From Saprospiraceae bacterium (GTDB lineage: Bacteria; Bacteroidota; Bacteroidia; Chitinophagales; Saprospiraceae), in the NCBI GenBank assembly GCA_020627865.1, contig JAHDGC010000001.1:1-51307 (forward strand): a DNA stretch of 51,307 nucleotides, read 5' to 3'. The number at the start of each line of letters is the position of its first letter. The stretch's first letter is position 1. The notes beneath the pieces were generated by a model. The model saw only the letters and a list, made by a program, of their open reading frames with translations, did no database searches and was not told the DNA's origin. The translations under genes were made by a program, and so were the position numbers. Of the stretch, positions 26,525 through 36,600 are shown piece by piece.

Positions 26525-26620
26525 GGCATAAACTGATTTTAATACGGCTTTTTTATAGGAGAAGCTCAAGAAAAATTGATACCTTCGCATAAGAGCATGT
26601 TGGAGATTTAATAATTGGCC

Positions 26621-26657
26621 ATTTTCGCCTGTCTGCCACAGGCAGGCTCTTGAAAAT
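26621..26657. repeat. REP-like hairpin, copy B (inverted orientation)
   Basis: Core CCTGTCTG-CCA-CAGGCAGG at 26628-26646, extended by outer arms ATTTTC and GAAAAT. Read on the other strand it is the CCTGCCTG...CAGACAGG element of 20456 and 33565. It sits between secA and the DeoC-like gene and may act as a 3' hairpin of secA, but has no T-run. Confidence 0.6.
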
Positions 26658-26810
26658 CAATTCTCTAACAGGCTCTAAGTAGAAACGAATTATAGAGAAA
26701 AGAAGATTTGATTGGAATATTTGGTATGATGATCACGACAGAAAGTGTTTAAATATACCAGATTAAGGCATCAAAGATTCCTAAAGAAAACCAGGAGAAT
26801 AAAATACTAA

Positions 26811-27452
26811 ATGGAAATAGCGAGAATAATAGACTACACACTGTTGAAAGCAGATTGTACAGAAGGGGACATTAAAAGTTTGTGTGAAGAAGCCTTGAAA
26901 CATAATTATAAGGCGATTTGTATACCTCCATATTTTGTGAAATATGCTTCGAGCATACTTAGTGAATCGGAAACGATTATTGCGACAGTAGTGGGTTATC
27001 CCTTTGGCTACTCCGCCACACCTGCGAAAGTTGAAGAGATAAAAAGAGCCATAGATGAAGGTGCGCATGAGTTAGATGTTGTAGTGAATGCCAGTGCTAT
27101 AAAAAGTGGAGATTGGTATTATGTGAAGAATGATATTAATTCCATGACCCTTGCCGCACATTTGAAAGGAAAGGCGATCAAAATAGTCTTGGAATCTTGT
27201 TTTTTGACCAAAGCGGAATTACTTCGGGGATGCGAAATCTGTAAAGAAGTAGGGGTTAATTATGTGCAGGTGGCTACAGGCCGGAACGAAGCCCCGAAAA
27301 TAGAGACGATACAGTTTCTCAAGGCAAATCTTGGGGATAAGATTAAAATAAAGGTATTTGGCGGCATTCAATCTTTGGCGGATGTTGAAAAATATATTGC
27401 AGCAGGTGCTGCTCGTGTGGGCTGCCATGTTGATGTTAAATTAATGGAATAA
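26811..27452 (+). CDS. Deoxyribose-phosphate aldolase homologue lacking the Schiff-base lysine
   Basis: 213 residues with the DeoC TIM-barrel signature: DYTLLKADCT at the start, AICIPP with Cys37, ELDVVVNASAIKSGDW with Asp89 (E. coli Asp102), and KIKVFGGIQS with Lys181 (E. coli Lys201). DeoC cleaves 2-deoxyribose-5-phosphate to glyceraldehyde-3-phosphate and acetaldehyde through a lysine imine. In E. coli that lysine sits in FIKTSTG; here the aligned block reads YVQVATG, so the lysine is Gln153. Two bases separate it from the SPOR gene, so they are co-transcribed. It may be inactive, use another lysine, or have a different reaction. I therefore withhold the symbol deoC. Confidence 0.82.
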   Translation: MEIARIIDYTLLKADCTEGDIKSLCEEALKHNYKAICIPPYFVKYASSILSESETIIATVVGYPFGYSATPAKVEEIKRAIDEGAHELDVVVNASAIKSGDWYYVKNDINSMTLAAHLKGKAIKIVLESCFLTKAELLRGCEICKEVGVNYVQVATGRNEAPKIETIQFLKANLGDKIKIKVFGGIQSLADVEKYIAAGAARVGCHVDVKLME

Positions 27453-27453
27453 T

Positions 27454-27855
27454 ATGAAATCGTTCAAATTTATCTTGTTGGCATTATTCATAATATTTAG
27501 CCTGCCTACGCTATTTGGGCAAGCAAATTTGTTGGAAGATTATGAGATCAGCCAGATGATGGATAAATTTACGTTTGATAATAAAACAACCCAGAGAGTT
27601 TCTGGTTGGCGTATTCAAATTCTGGCAACGACGGATAGAAGAAAGATGGAAGACGAACAGCGAAAGTTTATGGCCAAGTATCCTGAAATAGCCGTCGATT
27701 GGATACATGCAAAACCTTATTATAAACTAAAAGCCGGTGCATTCGCAACAAAAAGTCAGGCATTGCCAGTACTACATAGGATTAAAGCGGATTTTCCCGG
27801 CGCCTTTCCCACCAAGGATAACTCGATCAGCCCCAGAGAATTAGTAGGATTATAA
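27454..27855 (+). CDS. Secreted SPOR-domain protein
   Basis: 133 residues with a signal peptide (MKSFKFILLALFIIFSLPTLFGQ). The domain that follows resembles SPOR (SGWRIQILATTDRRKMEDE ... YYKLKAGAFATKSQALPVLHRIK, about residues 48-120). SPOR domains bind denuded peptidoglycan strands at sites of wall remodelling. It starts two bases after the DeoC-like gene and lies about 100 bp before rodA, which fits a cell-wall role. The match is to the fold pattern GWRIQI/LxxGxFxxxxxA, not to a named protein. Confidence 0.8.
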   Translation: MKSFKFILLALFIIFSLPTLFGQANLLEDYEISQMMDKFTFDNKTTQRVSGWRIQILATTDRRKMEDEQRKFMAKYPEIAVDWIHAKPYYKLKAGAFATKSQALPVLHRIKADFPGAFPTKDNSISPRELVGL

Positions 27856-27960
27856 TGTAGGAACTTGTAACTAGTTAGTTATGATCTCTTATTATGCCTA
27901 AGTTACCTGTTCCTATAGGCACGTATAGTTTCCAAACATTTACCTTAGTTATTTGAGCCA

Positions 27961-29367
27961 ATGAGCAGAAGAGAAGTAGCCGGATTCCGGAACATAGATT
28001 GGATGACATTTTCGCTGTACATCAGTATGGTGATTATCGGTTGGATGATGATTTATGCGGCAGGCTATGAAGATGGTGGTTCTTACGGTATTTTCAACTT
28101 GGATACGCCAGTGGGCAAGCAAACGATGTGGATCAGTCTTTCTATTTTGATCCTATTGATAACGACTGTCGTAGATTGGAAATTTTGGCGTACATTTTCC
28201 TACTTTATATATGCTTTTGCCCTCGTCCTTCTGGTTGGCGTACTCTTTTTTGGGGTAAAGGTTAAGGGGGCTACCTCTTGGATCAGGCTTGGCGGTTTTA
28301 CTTTACAGCCATCAGAGTTTGCAAAATTTGCAACTTGTCTTGCAATGGCGTCCTATCTTTCCGCATTTAATACAAATTTAAGTCGGTTTCGGCATCAGAT
28401 TGTTGCCAGTCTACTGTTCCTTTTACCCGTTGGACTAATTTTAATGCAACCAGATGCAGGTTCCGCAATTGTCTTCTTCGGCTTCATGGTCGTCTTATAT
28501 AGAGAAGGGATGCCGTCCATTTTATATGTTATCCTTTTTGCAACTATCGCATTATTTATTCTTGCCTTAATGTATAATCCCTCCCATGTGGTTATTGCGC
28601 TTTTCTTTTTGGGGATACTGTTACTGATCAATGGATTCAAAGACAAGATGTATTACCTGATGGGCTTTCTATCTTGGTCTGCCTTATCATTCTTGGGCGT
28701 GTATTACGGTTATACACGATACGTTTTGATTGCATATGCCATAGCGTTGATCGTTTTTTCCGGGTTACATTGGAGAAAAGGCCGATATCGGCTGGTAAAA
28801 TCATTGGTTCCCTTAATTATATTAGGTAGTGTGTTTACTTACTCGGCTAATTATGGTTTCCACAATTATCTAAAGTCCCACCAGCAAGATCGACTCAATG
28901 TTTGGCTACGACCAGAATTATGTGATCCACATGGTTCTCTATATAATGTGCTACAATCGAAGTTGGCTATTGGTTCCGGAGGACTTCAGGGAAAGGGTTT
29001 CCTTGAGGGTACTATGACGAAATTGAATTATGTTCCCGAGCAATCTACAGATTTCATCTTTTGCACGATAGGAGAAGAACAAGGATTTATAGGAAGCTTC
29101 GGTATCATTATCCTTTTCTTTTTGTTGGTATCGAGGATTATATTTTTGGCCGAACGGCAGAAATCTGATTTCTCCCGCCTTTATGCTTACGGTATAGCTG
29201 GGATTTTATTCGTACATTTCTTTGTCAATATTGGAATGACGATGGGACTAGTTCCTATCATAGGGATTCCCCTGCCTTTTATTAGCTATGGAGGGTCGTC
29301 GTTGATGAGCTTTACCCTAATGTTAGGAGTATTGTTAAAACTGGATGCGAATCATTTGAATTATTAG
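27961..29367 (+). CDS. rodA: Rod-shape peptidoglycan polymerase RodA (SEDS family)
   Basis: A 468-residue polytopic SEDS protein that polymerises lipid II into glycan strands, normally with a class B penicillin-binding protein. Family blocks are visible: GATSWIRLGGFTLQPSEFAKF, NVWLRPELCDPHGSLYNVLQ followed by SKLAIGSGGLQGKGF (including the conserved catalytic-site Asp of the PELxDPxG loop), PEQSTDFIFCTIGEEQGFIG and IPLPFISYGGSS near the C-terminus. RodA rather than FtsW is suggested by the QSKLAIGSGG block. No PBP2 gene is visible in the window. A good intrinsic terminator follows. Confidence 0.93.
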   Translation: MSRREVAGFRNIDWMTFSLYISMVIIGWMMIYAAGYEDGGSYGIFNLDTPVGKQTMWISLSILILLITTVVDWKFWRTFSYFIYAFALVLLVGVLFFGVKVKGATSWIRLGGFTLQPSEFAKFATCLAMASYLSAFNTNLSRFRHQIVASLLFLLPVGLILMQPDAGSAIVFFGFMVVLYREGMPSILYVILFATIALFILALMYNPSHVVIALFFLGILLLINGFKDKMYYLMGFLSWSALSFLGVYYGYTRYVLIAYAIALIVFSGLHWRKGRYRLVKSLVPLIILGSVFTYSANYGFHNYLKSHQQDRLNVWLRPELCDPHGSLYNVLQSKLAIGSGGLQGKGFLEGTMTKLNYVPEQSTDFIFCTIGEEQGFIGSFGIIILFFLLVSRIIFLAERQKSDFSRLYAYGIAGILFVHFFVNIGMTMGLVPIIGIPLPFISYGGSSLMSFTLMLGVLLKLDANHLNY

Positions 29368-29405
29368 ACAAATTAGTTTTGTTTAACATTTCTTAAAAAT
29401 ATATT

Positions 29406-29443
29406 AAAGAGGAACTACACTAACAATAGTTACCTCTTTTTTT
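29406..29443 (+). terminator. Rho-independent terminator after rodA
   Basis: Stem AAAGAGG (29406-29412) plus AACTA pairs with TAGTT and CCTCTTT (29433-29439) with one bulged base, followed by a run of seven T. It lies 39 bp after the rodA stop. Confidence 0.75.
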
Positions 29444-29549
29444 GTAAATTTATAGGTCAAGAGATTTTGGAATAATCGATTTTAAAACAAATGCACCTCC
29501 CTGAATTAGATTTTAATGTATAAACCAAGAAATATTATAGGATAATAAT

Positions 29550-32525
29550 ATGGGACTTAAAGGCCATTTAATACTGTTTTTTTTATGGATAGCCTTATCT
29601 ATAAAGGCACAGCATGTACAGTGGGCATCTGAAGTAGTAGCATTTTCCAGCCAATATAGCAATAAAGATTGGTCGGCAGAACAGGCACTCGGAGTGCCAA
29701 ATGCTTTGGGAAATTTAGAACTATACCGACTAGCTTGGTCACCTAAAAAAGAGGAGAATGCTGTGAACGAATATATTCGAGTTAGGTTTGAAGAACCGAT
29801 GCGTATCCAGCAAGTAGCCGTAGCCGAAAGTGCTGGGCCAGGTGCCATTCATAAAATATACGCTTTTGATAAAAATGGTAAAAAACACCTGCTTTACGAA
29901 AATAAATCTCCTCGCCCGATTGGGATACCACAGCGATTGTTCCGGTACAAATGTTCTAGGACGGATTTTTATGTGCAAGATATACGGGTGGAATTAAAAA
30001 CAAAAGCTGTAAAAGGCCCGAATCAGATAGATGCTATTGCGATTTCTAATAGTAAAGAAGATATTAAGTTGAAAGTAGAGGAGGCCGTATTTGAAACTTC
30101 ATTGGGTGCTATAGAAAATCTTGGTCCTGATATTAATTCAGAATATGCTGAGCGCTTACCTATTATTTCTCCCGACGGGCAAACTTTATTTTTCGCAAGA
30201 AAATACCATCCACAAAATATAGGGGAGGACAATATGGATGATATATGGGTTTCTCGCCGGATGGCTAACGGGCAATGGAGTCGGGCAGTGAATGTTGGGG
30301 CACCGTTGAATAATAAGACCCATAACTTTGTCATTGCGACGAATCCCACTGGGAATATTCTTTATCTTGCAAATGATTATAATAGTAAGGCCAAAGATGG
30401 AGTTTCTCAGAGTAAGCGAAGGGGCAGAACTTGGTCGAGACCCAGAACATTAGAAATCAAAAATCATTACAATGATAATATTTTTGTAGGATATCATATT
30501 AATATGGAGGGCAATGTCTTACTTATGGCAGTGGAAAGGGATGATAGTCGTGGCGATCGGGATCTTTACATTTCCTTTAAAGCTGCTGATGGAGAATGGA
30601 CAGAACCGCGAAGTCTTGGGGCAACCATAAATACGGTAGGTCGGGAAAGTAGTGTTTTTCTAGCGGCAGATAATAAAACTATTTACTTTTCAAGTGACGG
30701 GCATCAGGGGTATGGTGGCTTAGATATGTATATGAGTAAGCGATTGGATAATAGTTGGACAAAATGGAGTAAGCCGCTAAATCTAGGAAAACAGATCAAC
30801 TCTATTGGGAATGATTATAATTATACGATTCCAGCATCTGGGGAATATGCTTATTTTTCAAGAGACAATAACAATGGAATGTCTGATATCTATAGGATAA
30901 AGTTACCAGAAGAAGTCCGGCCCGAACCCGTTATTCTATTGGTAGGAAACATTATAGATGCTGAGACGCAAACACCCGTGAATGGCAAAATAAAGTATCA
31001 ACGGCTGACTAGGAAGAATGAAAAAGCAGAACTGACTCCATTAGAAGATGGTAGTTTTCAGGTTGTTTTGCCCTATGGGAATCACGTTGGGATACATGCT
31101 GAAGTAGAAGGTTATTTTGCCGTGGCAGAGCATATGGAACTGGGAGAGGATTGGTTAGAAGAAGAGGATTTTGATACCAAGATTCAACCTTCTGCAAATA
31201 TGGAAACTATTCAAAAACTGGAAGAGCAGTTAAGTGAACTAAACGAGGAGTTGGAATATCTAAGTTCGGAGCAGGAACCGGAATTTACCCGTAAGGGTGT
31301 TGATGTAGAACGGGAGGAAGATGACGAGTTAAGGAGGATGAAAGAAAAGTTTAATAAAAGGACGGAAAGTATCGGGGCACCTCGAATGACGAAAAAAGGG
31401 CAAGGACAATCCAATGATGCAGAATTAGAAGCTTTGAAGCGGAAATTCATGAATCATAATGCAACGGCTAAGGGCATTGAAAAAACAAAAACAGAACGGG
31501 AAAAGGACGAGGACAAATTGGCTGCCTTAAAAGAACGTTTCAACCGTCATCATGGTAAAGATCAGGAAACAGGACAGGAGGTAGAACCGTTAGAGGTAGC
31601 CGAGGAAGATCAAGAACGCTTGCAAGCTTTTGAGCAATTGAGAAGAGATGTAAGAATGGAATTGGAGAGTCAAATTGCACCGCAACTAACATTTGAATTA
31701 CGGGAAGAGCTAATAGAAGAAGTACGCCCAGAAGTTGAAGAAAGTACTGGAAAAGGGATGAGTGAAGCACAAAAAGAAGCATTAAATGATGAGGTGGAGG
31801 CACAGTTGAGGGATGAACTGGAAGAAGATGTGCGCAGTTCACTTCGGGAGAAACGGGAAATAGAGGAGGAGGAAGCGGATGACCTCGACGAAATTGAAGA
31901 AGGGTTAAAAACTATCATGGAGGAAGAAGTCAGGGCAGAGTTAACAGAAACCCTTCGGGAACCCATGAAAGAAAAAATACGTCGGGAGATGGAATATCGG
32001 GTGAAGAAAGAGTTGGAAGTCCAGTTGAAAACAGAATTAGAAGCAGAACGAGCAAAACTAACCACTACTGAAATTCCTGTAATCACGGAAGTCCCAACAA
32101 AGGAAATTCCCCAGAAAGAAGAACGGGAGTATAGAAAAGTGGAGAAAGATATATTGGTCGTTCCCATAAAAGTTGGTCAGATTATTCCAATGAATAATGT
32201 ATTTTTTGATGCGAATCAATCGTCACTCAAGGAGGTTTCATTCGCAGAACTAGATCGGGTTGTCGCTTTTCTTGAGCAAAACAGCAATCTGATTGTTGAA
32301 GTTGGGGGGCATACAAATGGTTGGTGTAGTCATGAATTTGCGAGTGAACTTTCCAGAAACCGAGCAGCATCTGTAACCGATTACTTTAAATCAAAGGGTA
32401 TTTCGGAAAATCATATCCAGTTTAAGGGCTATGGTAAAACGAACCCAATTGCAGATAACAATACTTTATCGGGGAGAAAAAAGAACCAACGGGTAGAGTT
32501 GAAAATATTGGAGATATTAGATTAA
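29550..32525 (+). CDS. PD40 beta-propeller / coiled-coil / OmpA-domain envelope protein
   Basis: 991 residues. A signal peptide (to about residue 21) is followed by a beta-sandwich-like region (about 25-170). Next come WD40-like PD40 repeats (about 195-455; RLPIISPDGQTLFFARKY, SSVFLAADNKTIYFSSDG) and a short CarboxypepD-reg-like domain (GNIIDAETQTPVNGKIKY, about 465-540). A 320-residue Glu/Arg-rich coiled coil (about 550-870) leads to a C-terminal OmpA domain (FFDANQSSL, VGGHTNG, LSRNRAASVTDY) that should bind peptidoglycan. The usual Asp of GHTD is Asn here. Similar architectures occur in Bacteroidota envelope and gliding/secretion proteins. The coiled coil could span the periplasm. The downstream unknown gene is 31 bp away. 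Confidence 0.9.
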   Translation: MGLKGHLILFFLWIALSIKAQHVQWASEVVAFSSQYSNKDWSAEQALGVPNALGNLELYRLAWSPKKEENAVNEYIRVRFEEPMRIQQVAVAESAGPGAIHKIYAFDKNGKKHLLYENKSPRPIGIPQRLFRYKCSRTDFYVQDIRVELKTKAVKGPNQIDAIAISNSKEDIKLKVEEAVFETSLGAIENLGPDINSEYAERLPIISPDGQTLFFARKYHPQNIGEDNMDDIWVSRRMANGQWSRAVNVGAPLNNKTHNFVIATNPTGNILYLANDYNSKAKDGVSQSKRRGRTWSRPRTLEIKNHYNDNIFVGYHINMEGNVLLMAVERDDSRGDRDLYISFKAADGEWTEPRSLGATINTVGRESSVFLAADNKTIYFSSDGHQGYGGLDMYMSKRLDNSWTKWSKPLNLGKQINSIGNDYNYTIPASGEYAYFSRDNNNGMSDIYRIKLPEEVRPEPVILLVGNIIDAETQTPVNGKIKYQRLTRKNEKAELTPLEDGSFQVVLPYGNHVGIHAEVEGYFAVAEHMELGEDWLEEEDFDTKIQPSANMETIQKLEEQLSELNEELEYLSSEQEPEFTRKGVDVEREEDDELRRMKEKFNKRTESIGAPRMTKKGQGQSNDAELEALKRKFMNHNATAKGIEKTKTEREKDEDKLAALKERFNRHHGKDQETGQEVEPLEVAEEDQERLQAFEQLRRDVRMELESQIAPQLTFELREELIEEVRPEVEESTGKGMSEAQKEALNDEVEAQLRDELEEDVRSSLREKREIEEEEADDLDEIEEGLKTIMEEEVRAELTETLREPMKEKIRREMEYRVKKELEVQLKTELEAERAKLTTTEIPVITEVPTKEIPQKEEREYRKVEKDILVVPIKVGQIIPMNNVFFDANQSSLKEVSFAELDRVVAFLEQNSNLIVEVGGHTNGWCSHEFASELSRNRAASVTDYFKSKGISENHIQFKGYGKTNPIADNNTLSGRKKNQRVELKILEILD

Positions 32526-32556
32526 AAAAGAACTCGAACCACTTAAATCAAACACT

Positions 32557-33018
32557 ATGAATTTTATTCCAGAGCATATTATTAATGAAAATTGTACGAT
32601 TTCTGAAGAGACTGATATCATGCTTTTGGGAAAAGAGCATCCTGTAATTATGGGATATTTGTTTTCTGAAACTTTTCATTTTTTTACCGAAAAAGAGAAA
32701 GATTATTTTCTATATCTGGGAATGGTTTTGATAAAATCATTTAAAGCTTTACATCCCGAATTCAGGCCACTGAAGAAAGAATTCATAGCGCAAGCTGAAG
32801 AACAGAACTGGGTGTTACTTAATGAATCTGTAGGCACAAAATTTAGAGATCGAATCACTATTTTTTTTAAAGATTTTCCCCAAGAAGATTTACTTGCATT
32901 TGTTGAAGATTCTCTGATCCCAGATGAAAACGATGACGGTTTTGTGAGTAAAGAAGGCCGTGATTTGATGTTTGTCGGCTTGAAAACTATTCTGGATGGC
33001 TTGATAAATTGTGTCTGA
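32557..33018 (+). CDS. Conserved-looking protein of unknown function
   Basis: 153 residues, acidic, mostly helical, with no signal peptide or membrane helix (FSETFHFFTEKEKDYFLYLG, then FKDFPQEDLLAFVEDSLIPD). I do not recognise a family. It starts 31 bp after the OmpA-domain gene and is likely co-transcribed with it. A perfect 24-bp inverted repeat lies 60 bp downstream. The reading frame looks genuine from its ordinary codon and amino-acid composition. Confidence 0.7.
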   Translation: MNFIPEHIINENCTISEETDIMLLGKEHPVIMGYLFSETFHFFTEKEKDYFLYLGMVLIKSFKALHPEFRPLKKEFIAQAEEQNWVLLNESVGTKFRDRITIFFKDFPQEDLLAFVEDSLIPDENDDGFVSKEGRDLMFVGLKTILDGLINCV

Positions 33019-33077
33019 ATACAGACTAGAAAATTTTTTGATGTTCATAAATGTATTCCTTCTTCTCTTTGTTTTTA

Positions 33078-33101
33078 GTTTTCAAATTATTATTTGAAAA
33101 C
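33078..33101. promoter_or_regulatory. Perfect inverted repeat, possible operator
   Basis: GTTTTCAAAT, four-base TATT loop, ATTTGAAAAC. The 10-bp arms are perfect and lie 2 bp before TATCTTTT, a near match to the -7 consensus. It could be a repressor site or a 3' hairpin of the preceding message. Confidence 0.45.
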
Positions 33102-33564
33102 CCTATCTTTTTATATGTATTTGTAATGTTACTTTAGTGCAAATATCATACAGTATTTCACTCCATTATATATTTATTTCTGTTACTTTTTTTTGAGAAA
33201 TCATGAGATTAATAGCATAAATCTGATAGATACTATTCAAAAGCAAATCATTTTACCTGCAGTTCAATACAAATTCTATACATAATCGGAAGGGAGTGTC
33301 CTGCTCTTTACATTCCTAAATCGTCATAAGAAAATGATCCTATCTAACAATAATATGTATAGCAAAAGAAGTCTTGCAAAATAATTACCATACAAATTAA
33401 GTACAGTTTTGAAGTTTGAATATAACATTGTTTATACAAGTTTTTGAGTGGCATTGTATTTGGTATTTCTGGAATAAGATTAAAAAAAGAAACCCTGTGG
33501 CTGATTCTGCAAACACTAAGCAACAATAGCTTAACATTATCCAGCCGTTAATTGAATGATTACA

Positions 33565-33592
33565 TCCTGCCTGACAAGTAACGCAGACAGGA
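33565..33592. repeat. REP-like hairpin, copy C
   Basis: Arms TCCTGCCTG and CAGACAGGA with the same single mismatch as copy A, around a 10-base loop. It lies 61 bp before the giant gene. Confidence 0.6.
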
Positions 33593-33653
33593 ATTTTGCT
33601 GTGTATTTAAGACATGGGTGTCTTAGTATTTATTCAGATCGAAATAATGAAAC

Positions 33654-36600
33654 ATGAAATTTAATGTTTATTCTCCAATGTTAAAAGGTTTATTCCGATG
33701 CAAAAAAGTAGGCAGATATTTTGCCTGGCTTTTGTTGTTTCTCACCTTTATGGAAGCTGAAACACTTTTTGCGAACACAATGTTGTGTGACTCTGAAAAT
33801 GAGTTTCTTGTTGATACAAAAAGTAGGGATTTAGAGCGATGGTGCTGGAGTAATAAAAACGATTATAGTAGTGAAAAAATGACTTCCTCTGTTGGTCCTC
33901 CCTTAATTATTACTGGGAATACCCTCGTGATTCTTGAGAATTCTTCGGGGGTTATCCATAATGTGGAAACTATTGATGAGGATAGCGAAGGGGCTGGAAC
34001 ATTACTCTACAGTCTTATTGGTTCTATAGATGATGCGTTATTCACTATAGAGCCTAATTCCGGTCAGATCACTTTTATTACGCCTCCGAACTATGAAGAT
34101 CCGCAGGATGTTGGTTTGGATAATGTGTACAACTTTGAAGTAGAGGTTTGTGATACGGAATCACTCTGTGCACAACAATCTATTCAGATCACTATTTTTG
34201 ATGTGGATGAAGATCAGGATGGCGTCAAGGGGGCTGGAGAGCCGGATGATGAAGATCCGTGTGTTCCGGGTCTTTACAATGTATCCTCAGTTGATTGTGA
34301 TGGGGATGGATTGACAAATGGAGAAGAGGATACCAATGGTGACCAGTCTTGTAGTGTGGGAGAAACCTGTGCTGACAACCCTGATATGGATAACGATGGG
34401 TTTAATGATGGTCTAGAGGTACTAGGGCCAGATGGAGATGCTGCAACAACGGCAGATAATTCTGACCCATTTGATCCATGTGATCCGAGTCCTTATGCTG
34501 TTGCTACTGGTGATTGTGATGGAGATGGTTTAACGAATGGGGATGAGGATGCGAATGGAAATGGTATTTGTGATGCAGGAGAAACTTGTGCTGATAATCC
34601 GGATACAGATGGCGATGGCATTAATGATGGGACAGAAGTCACAAATGGAACTAATCCACTTGATCCTTGTGACCCAAGTGCATATGCAGTTGCTACAGGT
34701 GATTGTGATGGAGACGGCTTAAGTAATGCAGAAGAAGATGTGGATGGCAATGGTATTTGTAATGGAACAGAAACCTGCGCCGATAATCCAGATATGGATA
34801 ATGATGGTTTTAATGACGGATTAGAGATAAATGGTGCGGATGGTATACCAAACTCTGGAGATGAGTCTGACCCACTTGATCCTTGTGATCCGAGTTTGCT
34901 ATCCAATCCTGGTGGGGATTGTGATAATGATGGTTTGACAAATGGTACTGAAGATGCTAACAACAATGGTATCTGCGATGCAGGAGAAACCTGTGCGAAT
35001 AATCCAGATACGGATGGTGATGGCATTAACGATGGATTAGAGGTCGGTAATGGAACTGACCCGCTTGATCCTTGCGATCCAAATCCATACGCAATAGGAG
35101 CGAATGACTGTGATGGAGATGGTTTGACAAATGCAGAGGAAGATACGGATGGTAATGGCATTTGTAATGGAACAGAAACTTGTGCGGATAATCCCGATAT
35201 GGATGGCGATGGCTTTTTAGATGGAAATGAAGCCACCAATGGAAGCGATCCTTACGATCCTTGTGATCCTGATCCATATGCTGTTGGTAGTAATGATTGT
35301 GATAATGATGGTTTGACCAATGCTCAAGAAGATGCTAATAATAGTGGCTTTTGTGATGGCACAGAAACCTGTGCCAATAATCCAGATATGGACAACGATG
35401 GTATTAATGACGGTACTGAAGTAGGTAATTTTACCGATCCACTTGATCCTTGTGATCCGAATCCTTATGCAATAGGGACAAATGATTGCGATGGTGATGG
35501 CTTGACAAATGCACAAGAAGATACCAATGGAAATGGTATTTGTGACGGCACGGAAACCTGTGCAAATAATCCAGATATGGATGGGGATGGTTTTAATGAT
35601 GGAAACGAGGTTACTAATGGTACTGATCCTTTTGATCCTTGTGATCCGAATCCTTATGCTTTACCATCAGGCGATTGTGATGGAGATGGTTTGACAAATA
35701 GTATAGAGGATGCAAATGGTAATAATTTTTGTGATCCATTAGAAACCTGCGTTGATAATCCAGATACGGATGGCGATGGTGTGCAAGATGGAGCTGAAGT
35801 CGGGAGTGGAACTGATCCACTTGATCCTTGTGATCCAAGCCCTTATGCTATAGGTACTGGGGATTGTGATAATGACGGTTTGACAAACGCGGAGGAAGAT
35901 ACGAATGGAAACGGTATTTGTGATGGTTCAGAAACCTGTGCTGGTATACCTGATATGGATGGTGATGGTATTTTGGATGGTGTAGAGGTTGCCGATGGTA
36001 GCGATCCGCTAGATTCTTGTGATCCGAACCCTTATGCAATAGCAACAGATGATTGTGATAACGATGGTTTGACAGGTGCCGAGGAGGATACAAATGGTAA
36101 TGGTGTTTGTGATCCATTAGAAACTTGTGTGGATAATCCAGACATGGATGGTGATGGCTTTTTCGATGGTTTGGAAGTAAATGGCCAAGATGGCAACCCT
36201 GCTACTACAGCCGATAATTCAGATCCTTTCGATCCTTGTGATCCAAGCCCGTATGCAATCCCTAATAATGATTGTGACGGTGATGGTCTTACAAATGGCG
36301 AAGAGCTTGCTGCTGGGACTGATCCCCTAGATCCTGATACGGATGACGATGGTTTTGGGGATGAAATAGAAGTAGAAGGCCCGGATGGTGATCCTGCTAC
36401 TACTGCTGATAATACCGATCCTCTTAATCCTTGCGATCCCGATCCTTATGCTGTTCCGGGTGGTGATTGTGATAACGATGGCTTAACAAATGATGAGGAA
36501 GATGTCAATAACAATGGTATTTGTGATGGGACAGAAACCTGCGCAAATAACCCAGATATGGATGGTGATGGATATAATGACGGCCTTGAAGTTGGAGGAA

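Larger units (their letters stand above)
33019..33653. other. Long intergenic region upstream of the giant gene
   Basis: 635 bp, AT-rich. It contains a perfect inverted repeat (33078-33101), a -7-like TATCTTTT just after it, a REP-like hairpin (33565-33592) and a small hairpin AAGACA-TGGG-TGTCTT (33609-33624). A 60-codon minus-strand frame here looks random. No gene is supported, so this is probably the regulatory region of the giant gene. Confidence 0.55.

Noticed and set aside
31670-32167. Minus-strand Ser-rich frame of 165 codons
   Set aside because: It is a shadow of the Glu/Arg-rich coiled coil of the OmpA-domain gene.
33344-33526. 60-codon minus-strand frame upstream of the giant gene
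   Set aside because: It has low complexity, no ribosome site and no recognisable features. The region is better explained as regulatory.
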